Counted from the stretch's first letter, positions 32,005 through 43,559 are shown. The stretch is 64,000 nucleotides of DNA from Haemonchus contortus (GCA_000469685.2 LS997567.1:23648426-23712425), one strand, 5' to 3'. Notes: a model not told the origin generated them from the sequence alone. Numbers and translations are program-made.

Positions 32005-34035
32005 CCCTATGTTATCACTTCTGGTCTAGGAAATAGTCCAGAAGGTAGGGAGACTGTACAAGTTCTAGCTAATGATAATTCTTTCTCTTTCACATATTCG
32101 CGCCGATATAAATTATCATATAAGGACTCGATCGCCATTATGACGTCAATTTAAAGAGCTCCTCTGCCACCCTTCCATCCCTCCAGGAACTGGCACGACA
32201 GGCTGCTCGAAATGATATGAGATTTGATATGAGAAGTAGCTACTCTCATTTCCCATTATGATAGGATACGGTGGACGGCTCGTAGAATTCGAGAACCACA
32301 TATAGTGAGCAGGTCATGAAGACTGCTATTAATCACTTCGTATCCAATCGAGATTGTTATCTCGAGGCGAGATCCCAGGTCAACACTTTACAAATAAGCT
32401 GGGTTCACTAGCCACCGCTCAGCAGCTGTCCACGAAGTCAACGATCTTTTACGATCGGTCATCGCAGGTCAGCAGAAGCTAGAGCATCAGGGAGTGACCT
32501 ATGCAATGTAATAACAATTTAGACCGTTAATAGGTAGCAGCCTCTCACCGGCTGTTTGTTGCCAATCCATCACCCAGGTAGACACATTTCAGTGATAACC
32601 TTCGAGGTCTGGATTACGGTAACTCCTCGTTGCCAATCCATCACCCAGGTAGACACATTTCAGTGATAACCTTCGAGGTCTGGATTACGGTAACTCCTCG
32701 TTGAAAATCCACCACCCAGGTAGACACACTTAAGTGATAACCTTTGAGGTCTGGATCATAATAACAAGCGTAAGTCTCCGTAAAGAAGTTTTAACCCCGG
32801 GACAAAGATGCCAGGCACTTATTAGGTAGTAAAACTTATGCCGGAAAAGCGGCACAGTGTAATCCAGACGGAGCACTGCCTTGGAAAATGTTCTCTGACA
32901 AATATCAATATAGACCTAAATTCCATGGCTACAATCGCTTCTAATCTTCGTGCTCTTCTCTGAAGCCTTCGGGACTACAACACCTTACTCTAATGGAGAC
33001 CACGTCTAAAGAAAGTGAAGACAACAGTAAAATCTCTCCTAGGAGCAGCATTGTACATTCAACACTAATACCGCGTTTTTTTCAATTCATCGTCTCAAGC
33101 ATTATTCTCCTTGTTCCACGCCAGCTAATATTTCCATACCCAACAAAACACAGCAAACACTTGTGAAACCAGATGAGGAAGCATCAGACGGTATGAAACA
33201 ATTAATAATCAGGCGCTTTCGCTTCTTTCAGGAAACAGGACATATTTCCGCCGATGAATTATGAAGATGGTGAACCGAAACTCATCTGCAGAAGTCGTGA
33301 TAGATAGCCGCAATTGGTAAGTTTGAAAATCTTTTTCCACTTTTGCCGCAATGTCGCGACGCCTTCAAAAACTCTTTGAATAGGCGGTTCAAAGAGACCA
33401 CACGCAGCGTTTTCCCCACTTACATTTTAATCTTAAAAACAAAAAAACAATACGCCCTCATACTAGACGCTCTCATCAAGACTAGTATTCGCTTCACAGT
33501 ATTTTGATGATGTCCGTATATCAGTCAAACCTCAGTGTGCATAGACTGATATTCGTATCACAGTTTACATACCAGTTCGAAAATACTTAGCATAAGTCGT
33601 CCTGGTATTGTTATTGTTATGGACTTTAACTACGGCACATTTTGTTGTCAAGTTGTCATAAGCCTTATTATACTGTCTTATTTCGCTGTAACTTCTATCA
33701 CATACAATAGAACAAAAAATTGTCTAACTCGTAGAATTAGCCTTGCTATGTTATTGTGAGACCGATATCAATTATCGTGGTGTATAAGGATAACTCATAG
33801 GTTAACTGATCACCACTGCAACCAATTCGTCAAAATCCCATACACATGTTGTTATATGACGCTTACATCGAACGACACTATTATGACGTTTATCCGCATC
33901 ACCACCCTACCACTTCTTTTCGGCTCGAGGTCGAGCCTTTTTCTCGAAGGTGTGGCGAGAGCCCTCATGGACAACATTTTTTGTACTTTCTAACTGTTTC
34001 TGTGTAACGCCGTCTGCCACCTACCTCCTCCACAT
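32005..34035. other. Non-coding; 71-bp triple repeat and dispersed repeat R1
   Basis: Holds three 71-bp tandem units at 32558-32770 (starts at 32558, 32629 and 32700; the first two nearly identical, the third diverged). The second copy of repeat R1 lies at 33715-33850. The rest is AT-rich without a coding pattern. Confidence 0.7.
33715..33850 (+). repeat. Dispersed repeat R1, copy 2
   Basis: Same orientation as 19505-19640, with matching ctaactcgtagaattagc and tataaggataact blocks. Confidence 0.65.
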
Positions 34036-34498
34036 AACTGCTCAGTCAACTAGTAACACGATATTCTAGGATGCGAATCCATTCTATCCGTTTTTCATCA
34101 ACTTTCCATCTCTCTCCTCGATGAAGCACAGTACCGCTTCAGAGCTCATTTGAAGCTCGAGGACGAGCTTACTGTAAGGAATGGAGATGTCGTATCCTCG
34201 CTGCCCGACCGCCACCACGACGAGACCACCTGTTCACGGGCGTTGTACGGGGCCACTATAAAACGGGCCAGATACCGGCAACTTGGCCACTACACATCTC
34301 GAGCGTCTAGCTCTGTGTGGCTTGCCCATCGTATCGGCCCTGGCCGACTTGTCCTGGCCTCCCCATTCATCCAGTCATGTTATAATATAATATATATAAG
34401 TAATAAAATATGTATATACCCTGTGATCTTTGTACCCACTTATGAACTCACGTCCCGCTACGCTATCAGTTATAGGGTCATGAACCTATAATCTGATA
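34036..34498 (+). repeat. LTR-like repeat L, most complete copy
   Basis: About 463 bp with a TATA box (ggccactataaaacggg, near 34255), a gcctggccgacttgtcctgg block, an AATAAAA signal near 34402 and a hairpin end (ctatcagttataggg / cctataatctgatag). The terminal hairpin resembles that of the 20.8/31.7 kb repeat. It abuts the Mutator-like element at 34499. Probably a solo LTR. Confidence 0.68.
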
Positions 34499-34985
34499 GT
34501 TCTGCAGTTGAGGTTCGTTTATTTTCAGCTCAACCTTTTTTCTTTTTTATGTTTTTCGCCGACTTCAATCTTGATATGGTTCTGTTTGCTTTGCGTTTTG
34601 TTTTGCATATTGTTGTTCCATACGTTGTTGTTATATTTTGCTGTTCTAGTTTTTTTATGCATGCGAGCAGTGATCGAGGTGAGTTCTTTTCTCGTGTATT
34701 TTTTGTCGTTCTTGCATATCTAAAACTATTGTGCTCCTACTTCGGCTTGATTTTCTTTGTAATACCTTATGCTCTTTATCACTTCTTTTATGTTAACCTT
34801 CTAGGTCCTCCACCATGTATAAGTGTGCGGATTCATCGAATTCTTTTTCATGGATGTTGCTGCAATCATAGATGTACGTTTCCACTTGAACTTCTCCTTT
34901 TAACATGCTGTTTGAATTATCTTAATACTTTTGCATCGTTCCATTTCCTTTGTACATTTTGTTACACTTTTTGTTTTCTGTCATT
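34499..34985 (+). repeat. Left inverted repeat of Mutator-like element
   Basis: Matches the reverse complement of 39270-39797 almost throughout, including cgccgacttcaatcttgat and gctcctacttcggcttgatt. Long frames here are low-complexity T-rich artefacts. Confidence 0.85.
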
Positions 34986-36029
34986 TGAATCGGTTTGATT
35001 CAACTGGAATTTTCAGGTGAGATCGTTACGATGGATATTGGCTGGACATTGCCCTGTGAATGTCAACCCAAACCCAAGAGGCGTCTTTCTTCGTTCGTTT
35101 TTTACCATCTTATGTTGTTTGTATGTTCTTTTCTTTGACTGTCATTAATTGTGAAGCTTTTGATCAACTTCGCAGAAGTCTTTATTTTCCCTGTTGTTGC
35201 ATGTTGTATGTTGCAAATCTTATTATTTATATTAATATTCGTGAGCTATTAATACTGAAACATTCCTACAGTTGTAATTCGATATTGTTTATTTCCCTAG
35301 AGCTTTTTCGGTAACTTCTGAATTGATTAAGTTTATGGTTTCAAGCTTGAAATTGTCCCATTCAGATGAGTCTCACTCTCGGTTATGAAAAATCATACTT
35401 TCTCATCCTCCACTGAGAACTTCTCATATGTAGCCAATAATGGTTTGATGTATTTGTCTATTGCTGTTGCAATAAAGCTCAGGCATAATATATCGGAGAA
35501 TACTATGAGGTTGCATTCAAGCTATACCAGTGTAATCACATGAAAAAGACGGGGCTCGAGGCACGTTAATTCGATAACATTAACATAGCTCTATTTACAG
35601 CATTCGGAGAATGTCAGCGTTTCCACTTGCTAAACTCAACTGCGAACAGGGAGCCAGCGGTCCGGATAAGCCGCAGTGGACTAAGTTTGTTGCCACATTT
35701 TTAATGAACTTATGACTTTGATCAGGTTCCGGCCGTGCATGTCGTGCACTCGTCGGTTTCTGCTCCTGGCGCGTCGATGGGAGGTAACTAAGGTTTCGAG
35801 CACGGTCCCTTCATTAGTTTTCAAAGAGTCCCTACGACATTGCTATTGACTTTAGATCGGAGTGGCGCACCTGGTCAGCGCTCCTATCGACGAGTGCGTC
35901 TTGAGGGAGAGCTAATCCAAGGCACTGTTGAGACCAGCAAGCAGGACTTCCATCCCGTATTACGGTACCCAATTCCTGGTGGGTAGAGGAAGCACCACAA
36001 TGTGAAGTTTATTGATCTTGCGTAGTACG

Positions 36030-37973
36030 TATAAACATTTTCTGCTAGATGGGTCCCTGTGCTACGTTTTTGAATTCCTTCGTCGAACAACACGGGAACA
36101 TTTCGGGTACTGCTGCAGTGGATGCAAGAAGAGCGGAAAAACAACCAGTGTGGCGGTAGTGAACGCTTGTATGACTGGATACGCTTTCCTTTTCGGGCAA
36201 ATGTAAACGGGTATTTTAGGTAAATTCGTCTAACCTCGTTGGTGACCCAGCTCTTCCGCCACACGTGTGCCTCCCGAAAAAGAACGCACAGGAAAGAGTG
36301 GAGCGGGTAATTTATAAGGTGAGAGAAATTAGACCCGTTCGGATTAGTTTTGTGTGGTGCTCACTATCCATATTTAGTCTTTCCACGAAATAGCGGAGGA
36401 CGCGAGTCTTGCGCGAGTAAAACCGAGGCAGCTGTGGCAGAATACCACAGAAAAGGTGCACTACAATGAACCGGCTGGTAAGCTTCCACGATTCTATCCA
36501 TCCATCCAGAACACATATTGAGACATCGCTCCAGGCGAAGCACAGAGAGATGAGATGCTGCTCCACTTTTACAAAGACGGGTATGCGTCGCTGCTAAGCT
36601 CCATTGGAAGGTGATTTTACGGCGGCGTGTGATGCTAGGTGGGTCCATAATGAGAAGCTGTTTAGAGCGGTCAGGAAGCACCACGATAATCGCGTTACAA
36701 TGGAAAACGTCCCGCGGGAATACGCGTTACTGCCCGACGGTTCGGCGTTCCCTTCAGCATAGAAGCGCCGACATGCATATTTACTATTCGGCCGAAGTTC
36801 TGGAGGCACGCGTTCGGAAAGCAAAATCCTTTTCATCACCGTCGTTCAGACCTTGCTTTTCTTATTTTCGGTCTGCCAGCTGAACCTCTCGGCGCTTGTG
36901 GCAGATGGCGTGCATGACCTACAGCCGGATGCCACCAACAAGACAGGTCAGCTGTATGCCATAAATGGAGTGATTGCAAACTCCGTGGACGTTCCCATAC
37001 TTTTTGCCATCACAAAAAGGTAACAGAGGTTTCCACATTCATTTCAATGAATCATTCATGGATCATGGATTCTCAGGTATTAATTTCAGGAAGAGTCAGC
37101 GCGTTAATGAAGTCATTTACGGACAACTGAGGGACGCCTTCGCTGCAGCCGCAGGACCAGTTCCGGATTCTGCTGGATTATGAAAAAACCGCTATTAGCG
37201 CGGCTAGAAGGTGTTTCCCAAGTGCATCAGTGGAGAGAGGGGAGGCGCTTTCCACTTAGCGCAGGCTTGGAATAGAAAAAAAGATTCACTTGGGTTGCGC
37301 CCACAGGTAAGAGGGCCTCAACGGTGTATACGTATCTGAAAATGGTGGTCTACAATTAAAGGGATAGTTTTTCTTCCACCAGAATTGCACCTTCGAGTTC
37401 CGGCACTTTTTCGTCCGCCTGTCCCGGGGGACCATGGTGCACACGATAAGTGCTGCTTGTTCCTGGAGTATCTTCGTAGTAACTTGTACGATGGTCCTTT
37501 CAGGGACATGTGGGTCAAATGAGACGTCAGGGAGTTGCGCACAACAAACATAGCAGAGTCATTCAACAGGTGATGATTGATGTGTTGCATCCTCCATCTA
37601 TTTGATTCTGTCTCATTGATCAAACTTTAGGCTTTCAGGAGTTCGACTCGGGGTAAAGTATCCTCGTATGAGTGATCTCCTGTTCGCCCTAAGAGGGTGC
37701 GTGACTACGACAAAGGGAGCCCTGCTCAACATGGAGATTGTTGACGTCCAATATTTACTCCGTTCTTGAAGTTACAGATCGTACCATGATTTCAGCGGAG
37801 ACAGGCGAAGCAGCTGCACAAAAAGGACATCCTTCGGCGGCGTCGCATCGAGAGGGAGATGGCTCGATTTAAGAGAATTCTTGATCGCAGCAGAAATTTC
37901 CCTCGAACATCCACGATTACGACGTACTGCCGAAGGATGTCCAGATTTGTCACGGAGAAAGTAGTCTAGCAGG
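36030..37973 (+). pseudogene. Mutator-like transposase (FLYWCH-type finger, MULE DDE)
   Basis: The 36030-36206 frame gives FEFLRRTTREHFGYCCSGCK followed by KSGKTTSVAVV, a FLYWCH/WRKY-GCM1-like zinc finger typical of animal MULE transposases. GDPALPPHVCLPKK follows near 36240. In the core, 36930-37260 read in shifting frames gives LYAINGVIANSVDVPILFAI, a linked NEVIYGQLRDAFAAAAGPV block and a LLDYEKTAISAARRCFPSAS block, where the Asp belongs to the catalytic DDE set. The Cys-x-x-His-Leu block that should follow is degraded. A C-terminal basic piece at 37792-37973 ends at a TAG (RRRIEREMARFKRIL). Many frameshifts make it inactive. Confidence 0.72.
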
Positions 37974-38967
37974 TAGTGTCTTCGATTGTACATCTGGCTA
38001 CTAAATATATTTCCTCTGGACATTTGTGGGCGTTGCTATGCCAATCATACTGCAAACGTTTTCACCCAGGAACACCGGAGGCGGTTTTGCGACGTGATAT
38101 ATACCGAACGGCAGGACATATAGTTTTATACAAACGAGCTCGGGTGAGTGGCCATCCAAACAAACCTTTCTTCAGGCCTTTCTAAACATTTTTACATTCC
38201 CACAGAAACTTTTTCCTTTTCCTCTCTTTTCCTTTAACAAGAACGTCATCTGCAAAGCTCGCACCTGAAGCTGGCGCAAGACGCAACCAGACAGGTTTGA
38301 CTTTGCACCATATTTAGAATACATTAAATAAATAACTTCACTATAGAAGATCGTGTTTCAGAGCAATAAGAATACTTCTGGAAAGGTCATAATTCGATTC
38401 CTGCCATGATGCGAAATCACGGCCCGTCCTTCAGGTGACTTACACAACTGGTATTTATTTCCTTGTAAAATTCTACTTTCATTAGAGCAATTAGCTGAAA
38501 ACACATCATTTTCTCCATTCTCCTTATGCGACTTCATTATTTTGACTAGAAATACCGTTTCAGGACTAAATAGAAAGCTACAGAAGATCAAATGCCAACA
38601 CAAGTGCTGCGCCATGGCTGACCTCCCTATGATGAGAAAGAACGGAACGCTAACGATGCAGAGTTTAAATATGAACAGGGTTTTTATTGCACCAATGAAG
38701 GACTAAATGAGCAACAATTAAGAACACAACAGTAGCAATGAAAACATGAACTGTAATTAGAAAGTCAATAACGCTTAAACGACAATGAAAGCGCTGGCTC
38801 AGGCAAATATTCAAAAAATAGCGAATGGTGATGTACATGAATCTCTAAGAGAGCCGTATACGCTACGGGAAAGGAGGTTGCACAAAGGGATCAATAACAG
38901 AGAACAGAAGATTCATAACAAAAGATTGCACGAAAGGAGAGATCGGGCCGCTGATCGAACAGGAACG

Positions 38968-39115
38968 AAAATTCAGTCCGGCACTCGGTTCTTACAGTAA
39001 TCCGGCACGTGTTAATACGCAAATTTTTACCCGTCACATATACGACGCGTTGAAAAGGGGCTTTGGGCAAGTAAGCCAGGGGGTTACTGTAAGAGCCGAG
39101 TGCCGGACTGAATTT
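38968..39115. repeat. Hairpin-forming inverted repeat
   Basis: About 32-bp arms (aattcagtccggcactcgg at 38970, ccgagtgccggactgaatt at 39096) lie about 80 bp apart inside the Mutator-like element. Possibly a tiny nested MITE. Confidence 0.7.
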
Positions 39116-39269
39116 CCATTTTGGTGCTGATCGACAGCAACACAAACGATCAATGAAGGTGGGCGGGCAGCAGGGGCGTGAGTTTACAGTGTCCGCTCAG
39201 CGTGGTTGTTGCTGAGACTGCATCATCGCAAAGGGTAGCGAGCTAAAAAATATTGAATAGCAATATGAG

Positions 39270-39797
39270 GAAGAATGACAAAAAGTACCGGAACATGCGA
39301 AGAACATGGAAAGATGCAAAAGTATTAAGATAAGTTAAACAGCATAACATAGAAAGAAGTTCAAGTGGAAACGTACATATGATCGCAGCAACATTCATGA
39401 AAAAGATCTCGATGAATCCGCACACAGTTAGACATGGTGGAGAACCTAGAAGATTAATATAAAAGAAGTAATAAAGAGCATAAGGTATTACAAAGAAAAT
39501 CAAGCCGAAGTAGGAGCACAATAGTTTTAGATATGCAAGAACGACAAAAAATACTCGAGAAAAGAACTCACCTCGATCACTGGATCATTTAACAGGGAGA
39601 ACACTACAACGAACTATTCACCTGCGCTCGCATGCATAAAAAAACCTAGAACAGCAAAATATAACAACAACGTATGGAACAACAATATGCAAAAACAAAA
39701 CACAAAGCAGAGAGAACCATATCAAGATTAAAGTCGGCGAGAAACATAAAAAAGAAAAAAGATTGAACTGAAAATAAACGAACCTCAACTGCAGAAC
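39270..39797 (-). repeat. Right inverted repeat of Mutator-like element
   Basis: Reverse complement of 34499-34985, ending ctcaactgcagaac. It has a few small insertions, such as an added segment near 39580-39620. Confidence 0.85.
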
Positions 39798-40058
39798 AAA
39801 ACAATTCGAACCGAACGCCTCGAACATGTGAAAAACCTAAAACGGCAATTTAATAGAAAGAAAGTAAAACAGCAAAAATAAACACATGGAGTAACGAGCT
39901 GTAGTGAACTCGACGAGATAAAGCGCAGAACGCATGAAAAGGTATTGAATTACCTTAAAGGAAAGAGAGCAGCTGTTCATTAATCATAATGTTTGTATCA
40001 TTTGAAAAAAATTTAAAATTTGAAAGCAAACCTGCCGTGAGCTGAAGGAATAGGTCGA

Positions 40059-40529
40059 ATGGAAATACCAGGAACTACCCCATTACTTGTAACAAATACT
40101 TCTCAAGTTACAGTAAGCGAAGCATCCGAATTGGATTTCATCGGCCCATTCAATTTTCACAACACGCCTATTCGAGACCTTAGCTCAAAGGTAGTAACAA
40201 TTCAAGCGTTTCACTTAATATGCTTGATCACACGAAAGAAAAGGAAAAGCAAAATAAGAGAAAGAAGAAAAACAGCAGTCTTCACGGCTTCGCACCTCCA
40301 CTATCAGCTGATCGTAACTAACCCGCTCTACTTCAAGCTCGCGCGCACCGAATTTCGCCGCGGGCCTACGCACTACTTGAACTCGGTTCCTTTAAATTTG
40401 CCGGATGCGTCATTTTTCTGCCCTCGTCCGGCGCACTCCCGTTTGATGCGTTCTTTGAAAGTTGTGCTCGCCTGTCCTGTGGGGCCCCCACCACCACCTT
40501 CACCCGGGGTGTTTTTCTCTGCGCTCTAG
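40059..40529 (+). CDS. Hypothetical 156-codon frame
   Basis: An ATG-led plus-strand frame. Its first third contains ASELDFIGPFNFHNTP and a later FHLICLITRKKRK, which faintly recalls the DFxGPF start and following strand of a BEL integrase core. The remainder looks random and ends in a Pro run. No partner domains are nearby. Retroelement debris is the best guess and chance is the alternative. Confidence 0.22.
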   Translation: MEIPGTTPLLVTNTSQVTVSEASELDFIGPFNFHNTPIRDLSSKVVTIQAFHLICLITRKKRKSKIRERRKTAVFTASHLHYQLIVTNPLYFKLARTEFRRGPTHYLNSVPLNLPDASFFCPRPAHSRLMRSLKVVLACPVGPPPPPSPGVFFSAL

Positions 40530-40844
40530 CTTCTTGCCGTCAGGGACGTAGAGGAAGTTCAAGTAGTCATGTAACCCCAATTTGCCGCGCGCATCCAGAA
40601 TCGCACGAATCGAACGTCCCACCTAGTGCCCCATAACCAACCCTTTGGCATCATTCAGGGTACCTTTCGTTCTTTCGTATGTGTGACGGGTGTTTGGAGA
40701 CGCTTGAGTGTGTTCGGGCGGGTTGCTGTGTAGCACATTCACGGGACGACTAAACTCGTCGTGTTCATTTCGTCACTGTGCCGATACTTCAGGCTGTTCA
40801 TTTGCAAAGCTCGACTAGATTTCGGTGTGTGTAAATTCGGTGTG

Positions 40845-41304
40845 TGTGTGTGTGCCCTTCCGTCTCGTTGCTCTGCGTCTCTGACCCAAGCGGCAGAGTA
40901 CCCAGAGCGTGGATATGTCCTCTTAATAGTGACAGGGAATGTATTCTTTAACAAGGGGAGGAGCTCCGGGGTGGGTGAGAAGTAAACGTAGTGCAAGTAC
41001 AAGAGAAAGTTGCGATAAAGTATAAAAGAGTGGAATGGCTTAAACTTGAGGAGTTTGACTGTAATAAAACGATTGCGCACCGTGGACTCACTGCACGCGT
41101 CGACTAAAGTTGTTATTGAAGAGCTATTCTAGATCATTTCAACTTTGTGCACAACTTTTACTTCTCACCCACCCCGGAGCTCCTCCCCTTGTTAAAGAAT
41201 ACATTCCCTGTCACTATTAAGAGGACATATCCGCGCTCTGGGTACTCTGCCCCCTGGGTCAGAGACGCAGAGCAACGAGACGGAAGGGCGCTGGCACCCC
41301 CCAA
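40845..41304. repeat. Foldback with ~140-bp near-identical arms
   Basis: 40845-40986 is the reverse complement of 41158-41304 with very few mismatches (for example ggggaggagctccggggtgg against ccaccccggagctcctcccc). The loop is 171 bp. A GT-rich run (40823-40852) flanks the left arm. It is non-coding; long frames across it are shadows. Confidence 0.88.
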
Positions 41305-41514
41305 CTACATTTTCACCAGGAATATTGTTCTATTCTGCTATTCTCAAAATTAAGCTTTCACTGAAGATTTAATCATTCGCTTAATTGGATCTACTGATAC
41401 AGCAGCTTTTCTTGACTAATTAGTCTGATTACTCAACCGAATTATGGAGTACATACTCATATTATAGTTATAAGACTTTTTTTAAAACCTGCTGCCAAGA
41501 TGTTGAATAAAATC

Positions 41515-41557
41515 TTATCAACTTACGTTTCGGCTAATCGCCTTCTTCAGAGCCTGG
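41515..41557 (-). ncRNA. Hammerhead-ribozyme-like motif, PLE-2 left end
   Basis: On the minus strand: ccaggct, CTGAAGA, a GGC/GCC stem II with a gatta loop, GAAAC, then GTAAG. The core is conserved, but the GTC cleavage triplet reads GTA and stem I is weak, so this copy is probably inactive. Confidence 0.5.
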
Positions 41558-41929
41558 AAACCTGTGTGTTATCACTATCCATCCTTCATTCGACAAATAA
41601 ACTTCAAAAAAACCGGTTTCTTACACTAAATGTCTCGAAATGGGCATGATAAACCTAAACATATTTAATCCACCTCTAGGAACAATTGGTCGTTTGGACG
41701 ACCGCAGCTAAACTGACCCATAGGCACTTGGGGTAGCTTTGGATGATATGCCCTATCCCTCTCGCCGTGATACTAGGGGCAAACAAAACTCACAGAGGTC
41801 AGAGAAAGGCGCGAGATCATTAGCTACGGCCAGACACTCCTCCTTCCTATTCGAGTGGTTTCCGCAATAGGATACTAACTGTAATTCCAAACACCGCACC
41901 TACATGGCACTCTACTCGGTGAGCACGCA

Positions 41930-42110
41930 AGGGGTCTCCACCCTTGCTCGATTTAAGCCCTCCAGATGTTCTTTAACCCTAACACTCAGGGGTCGTCCAG
42001 TCTCTCCAATATATTCATCCTCACATAGATTGCAGTGATCAGGTAAACGACGCCTGATGTCATGCAGTCACCCTCCTGTCCATTAGGGCAGACCTCGCAA
42101 TTGGGCACTT
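41930..42110 (-). pseudogene. PLE GIY-YIG endonuclease fragment
   Basis: On the minus strand a Cys-rich piece (NCEVCPNGQEGDCMTSG) leads into VVYLIT, then, after a frameshift, DEYIGETGRPLSVRVKEHLE. These are the zinc finger and GIY-YIG halves seen in PLE-1 at 16200-16360, with YIG intact here. Only this fragment of the polyprotein survives. Confidence 0.75.
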
Positions 42111-42295
42111 GGGGTATCCAAAGCTACCCCAAGCGCCTATGGGTCAGTTTAGTCGTCCAAACGACCGGTTGTTCCTAAAGGAGGGTTAAATATGTTTAGG
42201 TTTATCATGCCCGTTTGGAGACATTTAGTCTAGGGAACCGGTTTTTTGAAGCTTATTTGTTGAATGAAGAATGGATAGTGATAGTGCACAGGTTT

Positions 42296-42340
42296 CCAGG
42301 CTCTGAAGAAGGCGATTACGCCGAAACGTCAGTTGATAAG
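42296..42340 (+). ncRNA. Hammerhead-ribozyme-like motif, PLE-2 right end
   Basis: ccaggct, CTGAAGA, stem II GGCG/CGCC with an atta loop, GAAAC, GTC, then agttgat. Core and stem II are complete. Stem I (aggct against agttg) is weaker than in PLE-1. Confidence 0.62.
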
Positions 42341-42400
42341 AACTTATTAACATATTGGCAGCAGGTTTTAAAAAAGTCTTATAACATTAATGCAAAGCTA

Positions 42401-42775
42401 TGGCAAGATTCATCGAGAGTCGAACATGGATACTAATATTATCGACTAATGATCACATCGATTCCGTTGTCGTGAAGCATGGCCCTCCGTATCTGCATAA
42501 ATATAAACAATAGATATGGACCCACTTTTTTGAGGTGAGCTAAGGCGAGAAGTGCCACTCCCCGAAGTTCTAGCGGTTTTATGATGAGGCCGTATACCTG
42601 AACTCATTTGATGTGGTTGACATTTCGAAAATGTTGATCAGGTGCAGTGGTAACAAAAGTAAACGATGGCAATATGATGTTGTGCTAAGGAAACCAAATT
42701 CAAATTATGCTATTGCTTAAGAAAGGGAACTTCGGATCCCAAGAGCTAATGAAAAGGAGGGCATTGTATTAAATT
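42401..42775. other. No gene seen
   Basis: Short intervening DNA between PLE-2 and the LTR-like repeats without a coding pattern. Confidence 0.4.
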
Positions 42776-43247
42776 ATAGGTTTATGACTCCTATAATTGT
42801 TAGTGCAGCGGGACATGAGTTCCTGTTAGAGGTAACAGACGCGGTAGGGTATACAGATATTTTATAATTATATCATATGGAATAATTGAAGACGGGACCA
42901 GGGGGAAATAGGGCAAGTCGGCTTTCGCCGCTGCGATGGGCGTGTACGATCGTGATGAGATAGCAGCAGCGCCACCCCAGTTTTTGCCAGGTAGCACGAT
43001 TTATGGGTGCCCGGTATAGTGTCCGCATCTTCATCTTGATGCATCATCTCATCTAGGCGGCCTCGTCCAGGTGGTCTTTGGCTGGCGAGAATACGACATC
43101 TCCAGTTCTACAGTAAGCTCGTCCTTGAGGTTCGAATAAGCTCTCGAGCGGTACTGTATGTCACGGAGGCCAGAGGTAGACTTTGATGGAAATCGGGCGA
43201 GTTCGTATTCTAGTACATCGTGCCACTATGTTGGCCGTGTAGAAACC
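42776..43247 (-). repeat. LTR-like repeat L, minus copy
   Basis: Reverse-orientation copy of 34036-34498 with its hairpin end at 42776-42800 (tataggtttatgactcctata). It has the same orientation as the BEL/Pao copy at 43.5-49.2 kb and lies beyond its envelope end, the place expected for a 3' LTR. Confidence 0.65.
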
Positions 43248-43249
43248 AG

Positions 43250-43433
43250 ACAAGACCGAGGTGGCTGTTCATCGCATCGGCGAAAGCCGACATGTCCTAT
43301 TTCCCCCTGATCCCGTATTTAATGTAATTAAGTATGATATAATAATAAAATATGTATGTACCCTACTGGGTCTGTTACCTCTACCATGAACTCACGTCCC
43401 GCTGCACTATCAATTATAGGAGTCATGATCCTA
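43250..43433 (+). repeat. LTR-like repeat L, truncated plus copy
   Basis: The 3' half of the L repeat (gcatcggcgaaagccgacatgtcc block, AATAAAA near 43344, terminal ctatcaattataggag) faces away from the minus copy next door, so the two form a head-to-head pair over 42776-43433. Confidence 0.65.
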
Positions 43434-43559
43434 CAGTGCGCTTCACAAGTATAAGATCACCCTCTAATTCGATATTCGCAGGATAAGCAGCCAAGCAGAT
43501 ATCTTTCTGACACCACCATTGCATTCTTCACCCTAAATAACCCCATATACGTGCTTTGC

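Larger units (their letters stand above)
34499..39797 (+). mobile_element. Mutator-like element with ~500-bp inverted repeats
   Basis: Long terminal inverted repeats (about 34499-34985 and 39270-39797) begin GTTCTGCAGTTGAGG and are T-rich on the outer strand. They enclose a decayed Mutator-type transposase (36.0-38.0 kb). The outer flanks show no 9-bp target duplication, and the left end abuts an LTR-like repeat, so an end may be rearranged. 35000-36000 and 38000-38960 show no coding pattern. Confidence 0.78.
41460..42400 (-). mobile_element. Gutted Penelope-like element (PLE-2)
   Basis: Inverted arms of about 270 bp (41460-41740 and 42115-42400) each carry a hammerhead-like motif and surround about 375 bp of remnant coding DNA. 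Sequence past the right arm (aagattcatcgagagtcg) resembles that past PLE-1. The reverse transcriptase is deleted. Confidence 0.8.

Noticed and set aside
34508..35314. Hydrophobic, membrane-protein-like frames at 34.5-35.3 kb
   Set aside because: They arise from T-rich DNA of the Mutator-like inverted repeat. The same appears in reverse at 39.2-39.8 kb.
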